Positions 28,068-36,854 of a stretch of 64,000 nt of DNA are shown in pieces (position 1 is the stretch's first letter; each line of letters begins with the position of its first letter). Under the pieces are notes generated by a model. The model was given only the letters and a program-made list of their open reading frames with translations, was not told the origin of the DNA and did not search any database. Source of the DNA: Croceivirga sp. (lineage in GTDB: Bacteria > Bacteroidota > Bacteroidia > Flavobacteriales > Flavobacteriaceae); contig JANQQQ010000008.1 in NCBI GenBank assembly GCA_028284935.1, forward strand, positions 62,001 to 126,000. The letters are read 5' to 3'. A program made the position numbers and the translations under genes.

Positions 28068-30236
28068 ATGAAAAGAAACAATATTACATTAAAGACCTAT
28101 TTCGAAACAGGGGACTACCCTACGGAGACTCAATTCGCTGATTTGATCGACAGCTTTCTCAATATTGAGGAAGAAGACGCAGTAACCGGCATTACCAATA
28201 ATGGAGATGGTACCTATACCTTTCAATTGCTATCGGGGGGAACGGAGGTAATCGATGTGAGCAACCTCTTTGGTGATATTCCCATTTCAAGTATAGTGGG
28301 CCTTCAGGCCATTTTGGATGCCTTTCCATCACAATATTTACAAAAGGACCAGGACGAGAGCACTACAGGAGGTATTTCCATCAGTATGACCAATTTTAAT
28401 GGAGGCAAATCCTTTTCGGTAGGTGCTCCGGGAAGTACCTCATATGTCTCCATGGACTCTGGGGGCTGGTCTATTTTTGGCAATGTAAGTGCCAACGATG
28501 GTCAGGATTCCCATATCGTTGTTAAGCGCAATGGAGGATTGGAGTTTAATGACAGGGGAACGGTTCGTAAAATATGGCATGCAGGAAATGATGGTGCTGG
28601 AAGTGGACTGGATGCTGATACAGTAGATGGTATCCAGGGTAGTCAGTTTTTAAGAAGTGATACAGGAGATGCATTTTCAGGAAGCTCTTTACAAATCCAG
28701 ACAGTTCTTAGGTTTGATGTTGGCGCATCTGATCCTGCTCACCAGAGGGCGGATGCAAGAGATGAAAATGATGAAGCAAGATTACATTGGTATGGTGTAA
28801 ATAATACGGGAGTTACAAGAAATTTTAAACATGCATGGTATGATGGTTCTCACTACATAAACGTTACTGCTGAAGATGGAGGCGTTACTTGGAACTCATT
28901 AGATAATTCTTCAATCTATAGATTTACAACAAATGGTTCAGGAACCGCTTCAGTATTCATTGGTGATAATAATTCCCAAGGTATTCTCACTATGTATAAA
29001 GGCGACAGTGGTAATAATACACTGGCTTATGAAGATAATTATCTAAGATGGAGAAGGGGCGGTGCAGGAACTTTTTCTGGCTGGAGATGGGATAATTACG
29101 ATTCTTTCGCAGCACAGCTAAGTACCGGAGGAATATTGACCGTTTCTGGGAGCTTTGCTACCGGAAGTACTATTCTTGATAGTGGTAAGATAGACCATTC
29201 TGGAAGTAGTTTTAGTTTCTTAAACGGTTCGAGTGCCTTACCAATCAATACCAACAACTTACTTGTTTCCAACGCCTACGCAGATAGAAGCAAAGTTCCT
29301 TCCAATGGTGCTTATATAAAGGGCTCGGTCATAACCGATGGGAGTTTGATGTCCAACACGCTTACCAATAGAACAGGGCAACAGTTGGTATTGAATGCTG
29401 GAGAATCGGCGGCTCAAGCAACAGGACAGACAAACGAATGGGTTTACATCAATGCCGAATCTGGATTGGAAGTAAACTGCTCTCCAAATAACTGGGGTTC
29501 CGGTTGGGCAGGAAGGGTTACACACCAATTAAATGCCAATGGGGCAAGTATTGAAGGTAATGTGGGAATGACGGGTGATCTAACGGTTAGTGGAAACAAC
29601 GCATTTATGGCGGCCTCCAATGCTAGGGTAAAATGGTCTGTTTGGAACAGTGCTACCTATGGCGTTGGTATGCAGTCGGGAATGACCATGGGCAATCTTA
29701 ATGATTTCGCCATGACCTTTCAAATGAATTCTGATAATGATCGAGGCTTTTGGTGGGGTGATAGTTCCCATTCCAATTCCCAGGGGGCGATGGCGTTATC
29801 TACCAATGGATTCCTGACACTGGCAAATCATATGAGGGTTGGTTACGGAGAGTCGGATACGGCTAACGTGAGCACTACTTACACCATACAAGCCAATGGC
29901 ACAATGCAAGCCACCAACTTTATTCTTTCTTCCGACCGGAGATTAAAGAAAAATATAAAGGATTATTCGCCCAAACCAATATCGGTGAGATGGAGAACAT
30001 TTGATTGGATCAATGGTGATAAGGACCAATTGGGGGTCATTGCACAAGAATTACAAGAATTTCACCCTGAGTTTGTTGTAGAAGATGATGACAAAAAGTT
30101 ATCTGTAAAATATACAGATCTACTTATAGCTAAAATGGCAGAGAAAGATCGGCAGATTGAAAAAATGCAAGAACAGTTAGATTCAATACTTAGTAAAATA
30201 GAAGTAATAGAAACATTATATCATGAAACGAGATAA
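28068..30236 (+). CDS. Tail-fibre protein 1 with S74 intramolecular chaperone tip
   Basis: The 722-aa protein starts with the ~75-residue module shared by all three fibres (TLKTYFETGDYPTETQFADL; GDGTYTFQLLSGGTEVID), presumably the particle-anchoring end. A fibre shaft follows with the phage motif WHAGNDGAGSGLDADTVDG. The last ~100 residues are the S74 peptidase/chaperone domain: FILSSDRRLKKNIK (self-cleavage region) and LGVIAQELQ. They are followed by a C-terminal coiled coil (KMAEKDRQIEKMQEQL). S74 domains trimerise fibres and then cut themselves off. The gene overlaps the next fibre gene by 14 bases. Confidence 0.9.
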   Translation: MKRNNITLKTYFETGDYPTETQFADLIDSFLNIEEEDAVTGITNNGDGTYTFQLLSGGTEVIDVSNLFGDIPISSIVGLQAILDAFPSQYLQKDQDESTTGGISISMTNFNGGKSFSVGAPGSTSYVSMDSGGWSIFGNVSANDGQDSHIVVKRNGGLEFNDRGTVRKIWHAGNDGAGSGLDADTVDGIQGSQFLRSDTGDAFSGSSLQIQTVLRFDVGASDPAHQRADARDENDEARLHWYGVNNTGVTRNFKHAWYDGSHYINVTAEDGGVTWNSLDNSSIYRFTTNGSGTASVFIGDNNSQGILTMYKGDSGNNTLAYEDNYLRWRRGGAGTFSGWRWDNYDSFAAQLSTGGILTVSGSFATGSTILDSGKIDHSGSSFSFLNGSSALPINTNNLLVSNAYADRSKVPSNGAYIKGSVITDGSLMSNTLTNRTGQQLVLNAGESAAQATGQTNEWVYINAESGLEVNCSPNNWGSGWAGRVTHQLNANGASIEGNVGMTGDLTVSGNNAFMAASNARVKWSVWNSATYGVGMQSGMTMGNLNDFAMTFQMNSDNDRGFWWGDSSHSNSQGAMALSTNGFLTLANHMRVGYGESDTANVSTTYTIQANGTMQATNFILSSDRRLKKNIKDYSPKPISVRWRTFDWINGDKDQLGVIAQELQEFHPEFVVEDDDKKLSVKYTDLLIAKMAEKDRQIEKMQEQLDSILSKIEVIETLYHETR

Positions 30237-32397
30237 CGTCACCTTAAAAACCTATTTCGAAACAGGGGACTATCCCACGGAAACCCAGTTTGCCGATCTT
30301 ATCGATAGTTTTTTGAACATTGAAGAAGAGGATGCGGTTACTGGTATAACCGACAATGGGGATGGCACGTACACCTTTCAATTGCTATCGGGGGGAACGG
30401 AAGTGATTGATGTGGGAAACCTGTCTGGTGATATTCCCATTTCAAGTGTAATAGGATTGCAGGCTATTATAGACGATTGGAACAATCTTGTAGCCAATAG
30501 GATAGAGGTAAATCCGAATGATGGGGGGCTGGAACTGGTCGATCCCAGAATCAAAAACAATCGTTTGCGTATCATAGGTTCCGGTAGTGGTGTCTCTAAT
30601 ATTGCCCGTTTGATCTTTTTGGAATCCGATGGGATAACAGAATCTGCCAAGCTTAGTATTGAAGGTTCTAATGAGCTGGTTTTACAGAATACCGCACTCT
30701 CAAGAAGTTTACGTATCGGCCCCAGTGGTTTTAGGTTTACTGAAGGGGCAACGACACATAACGTCTGGCATACCGGAAACGATGGAGCAGGAAGTGGGTT
30801 GGATGCCGATACATTGGATGGAATCCAGGCCACGAATTTTGTACGTGACACCTTGGGAGTCTCCTCTGCAGAAGTGAATAGGGACGTAAAGGATACCGGA
30901 ATCTATACTTACAATGTTAATTCCAATCCTTTAGGGGGGGCAACCCCGGACACGTACTGGAGTGTGCTTACCTGGGGAAGAGGAACTGGAGGGTCCGCCC
31001 AAATAGCCGCAAATTGGATTTCTGGAGGTAACGAATTGTGGTTCAGAAGCCTTAGGGATACTACCGATAATTGGTGGGATTGGAAAAAAATCTGGCATTC
31101 TGGGAACGATGGTGGGGGTTCAGGACTGGATGCCGATACCGTGGATGGTCTACAGGCCAGTGTTTTTGTAAGAAATGATGGAAATGCCGGTACCCGTTTT
31201 GGAGGGAACTATCTCCAGTTCAATGGTGATGGGGCCTCCAACAATGATTATGTTGCTTATAACGATGCCACCAACAGCTATTATTTTAATGCTGATAGGA
31301 GTAGACAAAATACCGAAGCAAATGCCGGTATTTTTGCTAAAGGAATTAATGGAGACTACATAAAGGTAGGGGGAAATCAGGCTGACGCTAACGCTGTTTT
31401 CACAGCTTACAATGTACCAGCTTATGGTATGGTAATGACCTCAAATACCCAAGGTTCCGTAAATTATCCTTCCCAGTACGGACAAGCGGTTTTTTTTAGG
31501 GGGGCAACTGAGCCACGGGATTTTGCTTTCTGGAGAAATAACAGCAACAACAATGACGATATTTATGTAGGCCATAAAAATGGTTCCCAATGGGAATGGA
31601 ATAAACTATATCACGATGGGGAGTTTAATATTACTGACTATTGGCGCTTAAATCAAAGACAAGATGGGAAATATGCATGGATTAGAAGGAACTCTTCTGG
31701 AAATTCCCCATTATATGTTACACAACAATCAGGTTCAGGAGATATCCAAAGGTGGTATCAAGGATCTGGTGACGGCACGCTGTATACCAGTATTCAGAAT
31801 GATGGCCACTTGGCCTTTTATAATGGTGGTAGAATAAGAAGGTATTCGCACGTAGGAGGCTACTTGGAGGGTTCCTATAATACGGTTGGTGGAAATGCTA
31901 ACCAAACAAATCCGATTTATGTTATAGGCTCCAACTACATACCAAGCAGCACCTCCTTAGGTAATATGTATGGTATTGGATATTCCAATGCCACAGCTTC
32001 CTTCCTTAATTCCACCGATTTGGGTACTAACCCTTCTGGCTGGGGGTTATACATTGCCGCTGATGGCAATGCCAGAATCTTTTTTAACGCATCAAATGGT
32101 CATGGCTATTTTGGAGGAAACGTTTACGCCGATAATTTCATTCTTTCCTCGGATATACGGTTAAAGGAAAACATAAAACCACTTGAAAAACATTTCAAAA
32201 TTGATTTTGTGGAATTTGAGATGAAGAAGAACGGCAATGATAAACGGTATGGTGTAATCGCCCAGGATGTTGAAAAAAACCACCCCGAATTGGTGCATAC
32301 CGATGAGGAGGGCATGAAACAAGTGAAATACATTGATTTATTGATAGGTAAGATCGCAGAACTTGAAAAGCGAATAAAAGTTTTAGAAACGAATTGA
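30223..32397 (+). CDS. Tail-fibre protein 2 with S74 tip
   Basis: This 724-aa fibre has an N-terminal module near-identical to fibres 1 and 3, followed by a different shaft. It carries two copies of the WHTGNDGAGSGLDAD-type motif. A mid-shaft block (GTRFGGNYLQFNGDGA, YNDATN) and a distal block (RRYSHVGGYLEGSYNTVGG) recur in fibre 3. The S74 tip has FILSSDIRLKENIK and YGVIAQDVE, ending in a short coiled coil (IAELEKRIKVLE). The start is the ATG at 30223, inside the end of fibre 1. The mosaic pattern points to recombination among the fibre genes. Confidence 0.9.
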   Translation: MKRDNVTLKTYFETGDYPTETQFADLIDSFLNIEEEDAVTGITDNGDGTYTFQLLSGGTEVIDVGNLSGDIPISSVIGLQAIIDDWNNLVANRIEVNPNDGGLELVDPRIKNNRLRIIGSGSGVSNIARLIFLESDGITESAKLSIEGSNELVLQNTALSRSLRIGPSGFRFTEGATTHNVWHTGNDGAGSGLDADTLDGIQATNFVRDTLGVSSAEVNRDVKDTGIYTYNVNSNPLGGATPDTYWSVLTWGRGTGGSAQIAANWISGGNELWFRSLRDTTDNWWDWKKIWHSGNDGGGSGLDADTVDGLQASVFVRNDGNAGTRFGGNYLQFNGDGASNNDYVAYNDATNSYYFNADRSRQNTEANAGIFAKGINGDYIKVGGNQADANAVFTAYNVPAYGMVMTSNTQGSVNYPSQYGQAVFFRGATEPRDFAFWRNNSNNNDDIYVGHKNGSQWEWNKLYHDGEFNITDYWRLNQRQDGKYAWIRRNSSGNSPLYVTQQSGSGDIQRWYQGSGDGTLYTSIQNDGHLAFYNGGRIRRYSHVGGYLEGSYNTVGGNANQTNPIYVIGSNYIPSSTSLGNMYGIGYSNATASFLNSTDLGTNPSGWGLYIAADGNARIFFNASNGHGYFGGNVYADNFILSSDIRLKENIKPLEKHFKIDFVEFEMKKNGNDKRYGVIAQDVEKNHPELVHTDEEGMKQVKYIDLLIGKIAELEKRIKVLETN

Positions 32398-32404
32398 TTG
32401 TAGT

Positions 32405-34492
32405 ATGAAACGAGATAATGTAACACTAAAGACCTATTTCGAAACAGGGGACTATCCCACGGAAACCCAGTTTGCCGATCTCATCGATAGTTTTTTGAAC
32501 ATTGAAGAAGAAGATGCGGTTACTGGTATAACCAACAATGGGGATGGCACGTACACCTTTCAATTGTTATCGGGGGGAACGGAAGTGATTGATGTGGGAA
32601 ACCTATCTGGTGATATCCCCATTTCCAGTGTGTTGGGGCTTCAGGCCATTTTGGATGGCAAAGTCAGCAAATCTGGCGATACCATGCAGGGGGATTTGGA
32701 GCTTCCAAATCTGGCCTTTGGCGATGCAACAACCTCTTTTATTGCGCCAAATACCAATAATAATAACATTTTGTTCATCGGTGGGAACGGAGCTGGAGAT
32801 AAAGATTGGAAAAGTATCCATATGTACTCCAATGGCGTTTTTAGGGTAAATGATTATGATATTTGGCACGCCGGTAATGATCAAAGCCTTTTCCCTTTTT
32901 CAGCGACAGAACTACCCGGAGGGCAAGATCTTAATAACTATCAAACTGCCGGTTTCTATTATCAAACCACCAATGCTGATGCCTCCAGCGGGTCAAATTA
33001 TCCTCCTGATCTAAGGGCAGGATCCTTAATAGTACAAAAATCTGCTGGAGTAACACAACAATACTACACCTATAATGATGGTTCCCCCGAAATCTGGTTT
33101 AGAGCCTTCTATCCAACAAGTTCGCCACAATGGTCAAGCTGGTTAAAGATTTGGCATTCCGGAAATGATGGTGGTGGTTCAGGACTGGATGCCGATACCG
33201 TGGATGGTCTACAGGCCAGTGTTTTCGTGAGAAATGACGGTACTTCGGGAACTAGATTTGGTGGTAACTACTTGCAGTTTAATGGGGACGGGGCCACCAA
33301 TAACGATTTTGTAGCCTATAACGATGCGACCAACGGATTCTATTTTAATGCAGATACAACAAGGCAAAATACTGCTGCCAATGCCCAAGTGCACGCAGGT
33401 GAATTTTTTGCTTCCGGTGCATATTATTATGGAGATGGCAAAAGAATTGTACAATTTAGTGATAGCTGGTTGCGGTTAAACCCTTCCAATAACTTTACAA
33501 ATGGGATATATTGTGGAAGTGGTATCTTAAGAACGGACGGTGAATTTCAAGTAGGACCTTCTGGAACTGCCTTCAAAGTAACCAATTCTGGTGCTGTTAG
33601 TCAGGCGGGTGATTTAACCATTGTCAAGAATAATCCTTGGATAAGTTTGGATTCTTCTAGTAGTGGCAGTAATGTAAATGAACAAGCTGCTGGTATTTCC
33701 ATTGGTGAATCTGGTTATAAGGGATCCGCTGCTCTTCATCTTACATACACCGGTGATGGGCGAGGACACATTGGTATGGGAAGTGTCACCAACTCCGAAC
33801 CTGCCAATTTAGCTTTGGAATTTCAATACCAAAATAAGTATACCATTTTTAGGGGAGATGCTAGAATGGAAAATGGACATACCAATTATTACAATGGCAA
33901 CAGGATTAGAAGGTATTCCCATGTGGGTGGGTATTTGGAAGGTTCTTATAATACTGTAGGTGGCAATGGTGCACAATCCAACCCTATTTATGTTATTGGT
34001 AGTTCCTATATTCCCAGTAACACCTCTCTGGGGAACATGTACGGTATTGGATACGCCCATGGATCACAAGCCTCCTTTCTTAATTCTACAGATTTGGGAA
34101 CCAATCCGGCCAATTGGGGATTGTACATAGCTGCTGATGGCAATGCCCGAATATTTCTCAATGCCACCAGTGGAATAGGATACTTTAAGAATGTTGTGTA
34201 CGCTTCAAATTTCATACTGAATTCCGATGTTCGGTTAAAGGAAGAAGTCGAGGACATCCCTGACGAAAAACTGACAGTGCGCTGGCGAAAGTTCAAAATG
34301 AAAGGAAATAGTGAAAAGACACAAAGATATGGTGTGGTAGCACAGGAACTGGAACAACAATATCCAGATTTTGTGAGAACGGATTCGGAAGGCAACAAAT
34401 CCGTAGCCTATATTGATCTTCTCGTGGCAAAAAATGCTGAGTTGGAAGCCCGACTTGAAAAACTTGAACAATTAAATAAAAATCTTAACTAA
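32405..34492 (+). CDS. Tail-fibre protein 3 with S74 tip
   Basis: This 695-aa fibre shares its N-terminal module, at both protein and DNA level, with fibre 2. After ~85 residues the shaft differs. It contains WHAGNDQ and WHSGNDGGGSGLDADTVDG motifs and the same mid and distal blocks as fibre 2. The tip is FILNSDVRLKEEVE and YGVVAQELE, with an end coiled coil (NAELEARLEKLEQL). In the self-cleavage region the first Ser of the usual SSD is Asn here. The stop overlaps the next gene's ATG (TAATG). Confidence 0.9.
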   Translation: MKRDNVTLKTYFETGDYPTETQFADLIDSFLNIEEEDAVTGITNNGDGTYTFQLLSGGTEVIDVGNLSGDIPISSVLGLQAILDGKVSKSGDTMQGDLELPNLAFGDATTSFIAPNTNNNNILFIGGNGAGDKDWKSIHMYSNGVFRVNDYDIWHAGNDQSLFPFSATELPGGQDLNNYQTAGFYYQTTNADASSGSNYPPDLRAGSLIVQKSAGVTQQYYTYNDGSPEIWFRAFYPTSSPQWSSWLKIWHSGNDGGGSGLDADTVDGLQASVFVRNDGTSGTRFGGNYLQFNGDGATNNDFVAYNDATNGFYFNADTTRQNTAANAQVHAGEFFASGAYYYGDGKRIVQFSDSWLRLNPSNNFTNGIYCGSGILRTDGEFQVGPSGTAFKVTNSGAVSQAGDLTIVKNNPWISLDSSSSGSNVNEQAAGISIGESGYKGSAALHLTYTGDGRGHIGMGSVTNSEPANLALEFQYQNKYTIFRGDARMENGHTNYYNGNRIRRYSHVGGYLEGSYNTVGGNGAQSNPIYVIGSSYIPSNTSLGNMYGIGYAHGSQASFLNSTDLGTNPANWGLYIAADGNARIFLNATSGIGYFKNVVYASNFILNSDVRLKEEVEDIPDEKLTVRWRKFKMKGNSEKTQRYGVVAQELEQQYPDFVRTDSEGNKSVAYIDLLVAKNAELEARLEKLEQLNKNLN

Positions 34493-34911
34493 TGCCTGTA
34501 CCCAATAACTATAACTTTTCACTACAAGACGTGGTGAATGAAATTCCCGGTTCCCAAGATGATTTGGTAGAATGTTTTGCTGAAGCAACGGCTAGCAAAT
34601 TCGACTCCATTTATTCCGGGTCAAAAAACTCATTGAGAAACTTTAGAAATTATAACGCAATAACGGCAACAACGACTTCAGTTTCTCTAGGATTTGGTAA
34701 TACTGCGGCATTGGCCTGCCAGGCGCAAGGTTCTGGTAATAATGTTACAAGATATATGCCATTGGGCCAAGGTTTTTCAACGGCTACTAATCTATATAGC
34801 AATAGTGCAGGAACCACCAATGCACCGGCAGGGTATTATTCACAATCAGGTATATGGCGATATTGGACGGGATTTAGCTTTTCTGGAAGCGCACAAAGCT
34901 GCAATTTTTAG
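34492..34911 (+). CDS. Small phage-like structural protein, 139 aa
   Basis: It starts MPVPNNYNFSLQDVVNEIPG and contains LVECFAEA and FDSIYSGSKNSLRNFRNY. I recall this pattern from small proteins next to tail-fibre genes in flavobacterial phages and prophages. The C-terminal half is Ser/Gly/Thr-rich with aromatic residues, like a small adhesive tip. It is translationally coupled to fibre 3. A tip, spike or fibre-accessory role is likely but not proven. Confidence 0.65.
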   Translation: MPVPNNYNFSLQDVVNEIPGSQDDLVECFAEATASKFDSIYSGSKNSLRNFRNYNAITATTTSVSLGFGNTAALACQAQGSGNNVTRYMPLGQGFSTATNLYSNSAGTTNAPAGYYSQSGIWRYWTGFSFSGSAQSCNF

Positions 34912-35032
34912 TAAAAATCTGATAGTACTTTCAGATGATAGTTTCATGCAACAATTAACTCCAAATATCAAATGGTTGGCAAGGGAAAATCCCTAATGCT
35001 GAAAGGAGATGAAAAATTATAAATTATAATAT
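34912..35032 (+). other. Short intergenic gap with a possible micro-ORF
   Basis: An ATG at 34947 opens a 16-residue frame (MQQLTPNIKWLARENP) that stops at 34997. In-frame codons upstream also look protein-like (NLIVLSDDSF) but lack a start. It may be the tail of a lost small gene. I do not call it a gene. Confidence 0.25.
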
Positions 35033-35239
35033 ATGGATGATTTTAAAACAGAACAAAAGTTAGGGCTTTTGTCCGCAGCTCTGCGGACGATAGGAGGAAA
35101 TTTTGATGTGCCGACATTGGATCTCATTTTTTCCGTGGCCGATGAAGTCGGTAAAAATGGTGATAAGGTATCAATCGGTGATGTTCGAAAAATTAGTCAA
35201 CGGATTGCCAAGAAATATCAAGTACAACAAGACGGTTAA
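35033..35239 (+). CDS. Small helical phage-type protein, 68 aa
   Basis: MDDFKTEQKLGLLSAALRTI followed by GGNFDVPTLDLIFSVADEVG and a basic C-terminal helix. It is soluble and mostly helical, with no known motif. It lies between the fibre set and the amidase in the same operon, where phages often keep small accessory or lysis-timing genes. Confidence 0.6.
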   Translation: MDDFKTEQKLGLLSAALRTIGGNFDVPTLDLIFSVADEVGKNGDKVSIGDVRKISQRIAKKYQVQQDG

Positions 35240-35293
35240 TCCATATTGGAATTTGTAGGTATTGGCAAGGAGTAATTTCGAAAACTTAAACAA

Positions 35294-35896
35294 ATGGTAA
35301 CCGTATTATTGGATAATGGCCATGGGGGGCTGATCAATGGCCAATACCAAACAGCCGGTAAAAGGAGCCCTGTTTGGAACGATGGTTCCCAACTTTTTGA
35401 GGGTGAGTTTAACAGGGCAATTGTAAACGGTATTATAGAGCGGTTGACGCCATTGGGAATTCCTTATGTTAACCTTGCCTCAGAATATCGTGATGTTCGC
35501 TTGGAAACCCGGGTGAAACGCGCTAACGCCTATCCCAGGAACAGTAGCTTTTATTTGAGCATACATGCCAATTCGGGAGGTGGCCATGGTTCTGAAATCT
35601 TCACTTCTCCGGGAGATACAAAAAGTGACAAAATAGCGACTGTTTTCGGTAACGAGTATAAAATTGTTTTCCCTGATAGAAAACTCCGTACTGACTTTTC
35701 CGATGGTGATTTAGACAAGGAACGACGTTTTTACGTGCTGACTAAAACCAAAATGCCCGCTATTCTAACCGAGAATTTCTTTATGGACAATGAAGGGGAA
35801 TGTAGAAATATTTTGATGACTAGGGAAGGGAGGGATAAAATCGTTCGATATCATATAAATGCCGTCCTGAAGGTAAAGGAAGAACTATTCCAGTAG
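35294..35896 (+). CDS. N-acetylmuramoyl-L-alanine amidase (Amidase_3), endolysin-like
   Basis: The 200-aa protein is a bare catalytic domain. Predicted zinc ligands are His10 (DNGHGG), Glu36 (LFEGEFN) and His91 (LSIHANS), and the catalytic Glu is Glu160 (LTENFF). It has no signal peptide and no cell-wall-binding domain, as in phage endolysins that need a separate route across the inner membrane. It would cleave the amide bond between MurNAc and the stem peptide. Its place directly after the fibres suggests use in releasing or inserting a particle rather than in cell division. Confidence 0.9.
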   Translation: MVTVLLDNGHGGLINGQYQTAGKRSPVWNDGSQLFEGEFNRAIVNGIIERLTPLGIPYVNLASEYRDVRLETRVKRANAYPRNSSFYLSIHANSGGGHGSEIFTSPGDTKSDKIATVFGNEYKIVFPDRKLRTDFSDGDLDKERRFYVLTKTKMPAILTENFFMDNEGECRNILMTREGRDKIVRYHINAVLKVKEELFQ

Positions 35897-35912
35897 CCAT
35901 AATACCATAACT

Positions 35913-36386
35913 ATGAAAAAAGTACGGCTTAAAATATTTTTCTCGGTAAGCGCGGTCATCACACTCATACTTGGTTCATGTTCGGCAATTAGAACTGCAC
36001 CTTTTGACCAATATTCGTATCAAAAGGCCGTGGAAATTAAAGTTGATGCATCTCAATTAATGGATAAGGCAACCACGCCCTACCAAAATCATACTAAAGA
36101 AATAATGGAATTATTAGTTGATGTGGAGAAGATAGTGGTCTATGAAGAGAACAAACCCAACAATGAAATTACCTATGAAATGTGGAAATTACTTTCTGAT
36201 AAAGACAAGAATCTCTTGGCTGGTTTTTTCAAAAAATGGGAAGAAAAAGGACAGTTTTCCCAAGTCTTTCTGAGAGAAACCAAAACACAAGTTATAGAAG
36301 CGATGGATTTGTTGATTCAGTATGAAGGTAAAAAAGACACGGAAGCTGAAAAAGGTCTACTACAAATGATTTTTAGCAACCAATAA
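35913..36386 (+). CDS. Small lipoprotein in the lysis-like cassette
   Basis: The 157-aa product starts with a basic n-region and hydrophobic segment ending LILGSCSAI, a lipobox with Cys near residue 23. The mature part is helical and charged (VDVEKIVVYEENK, LAGFFKKWEEKGQ). It lies 16 bases after the amidase. Outer-membrane spanin-like or amidase-partner function is possible from context, but no spanin motif is visible. Confidence 0.65.
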   Translation: MKKVRLKIFFSVSAVITLILGSCSAIRTAPFDQYSYQKAVEIKVDASQLMDKATTPYQNHTKEIMELLVDVEKIVVYEENKPNNEITYEMWKLLSDKDKNLLAGFFKKWEEKGQFSQVFLRETKTQVIEAMDLLIQYEGKKDTEAEKGLLQMIFSNQ

Positions 36387-36397
36387 TTAACTGTGCG

Positions 36398-36721
36398 ATG
36401 AATATTGAAAAAGTATTCAAAGAGCTAAAAGAATCACTTTTACAGGTTCTAGGGAATCAATACGGTGGTTTTAAAAATGAGACAAAAAAGGACATCTCAG
36501 ATTTTCTGAAAAACTCTGAAGATAAATTGAAACGTTGGACGAAACTTCTCGCAGATGCTGAGCTGAGCATGGATGAATATCAATGGTTGGTTCAAAGTCA
36601 AAAAGATTTGATGACAATGAAGGGATTGGAAAGGGCAGGTATTTCTAAGATAAGCTTAGGGCATTTTAAAAACAAGATCGTCAGAACCATAGTTGATGTG
36701 ATAAAAGGTTTAGTTTCTTAA
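36398..36721 (+). CDS. Small helical protein, last gene of the fibre operon
   Basis: This 107-aa protein is highly charged and predicted all-helical, from MNIEKVFKELKESLLQVLG to IVRTIVDVIKGLVS. There is a weakly amphipathic C-terminal helix but no true membrane segment. It begins 11 bases after the lipoprotein stop. Its function is unknown. By position it could belong to the amidase/lipoprotein set. Confidence 0.55.
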   Translation: MNIEKVFKELKESLLQVLGNQYGGFKNETKKDISDFLKNSEDKLKRWTKLLADAELSMDEYQWLVQSQKDLMTMKGLERAGISKISLGHFKNKIVRTIVDVIKGLVS

Positions 36722-36854
36722 AGATGTCAAGATAAAAGTAATTAGCTAAAACTTTTTGTGATAAACTTCTCTAGAAATTGAATCGATTACATATTGTACA
36801 CTCTTTAAACTTTTAATGGTATTTTATTGAATTTGAAACTCGAAATAAACTTAA

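Noticed and set aside
34694..34996. 100-codon plus-strand frame over the 139-aa gene
   Set aside because: Its first part is an out-of-frame shadow of the 139-aa gene. Only the last ~25 codons look protein-like, and these are noted as a possible micro-ORF or remnant.
6820..36721. A complete contractile injection system or prophage
   Set aside because: No sheath, tube, baseplate, AAA+ ATPase, capsid, portal or terminase is recognisable in the window. Only fibres, an amidase and associated genes are seen.
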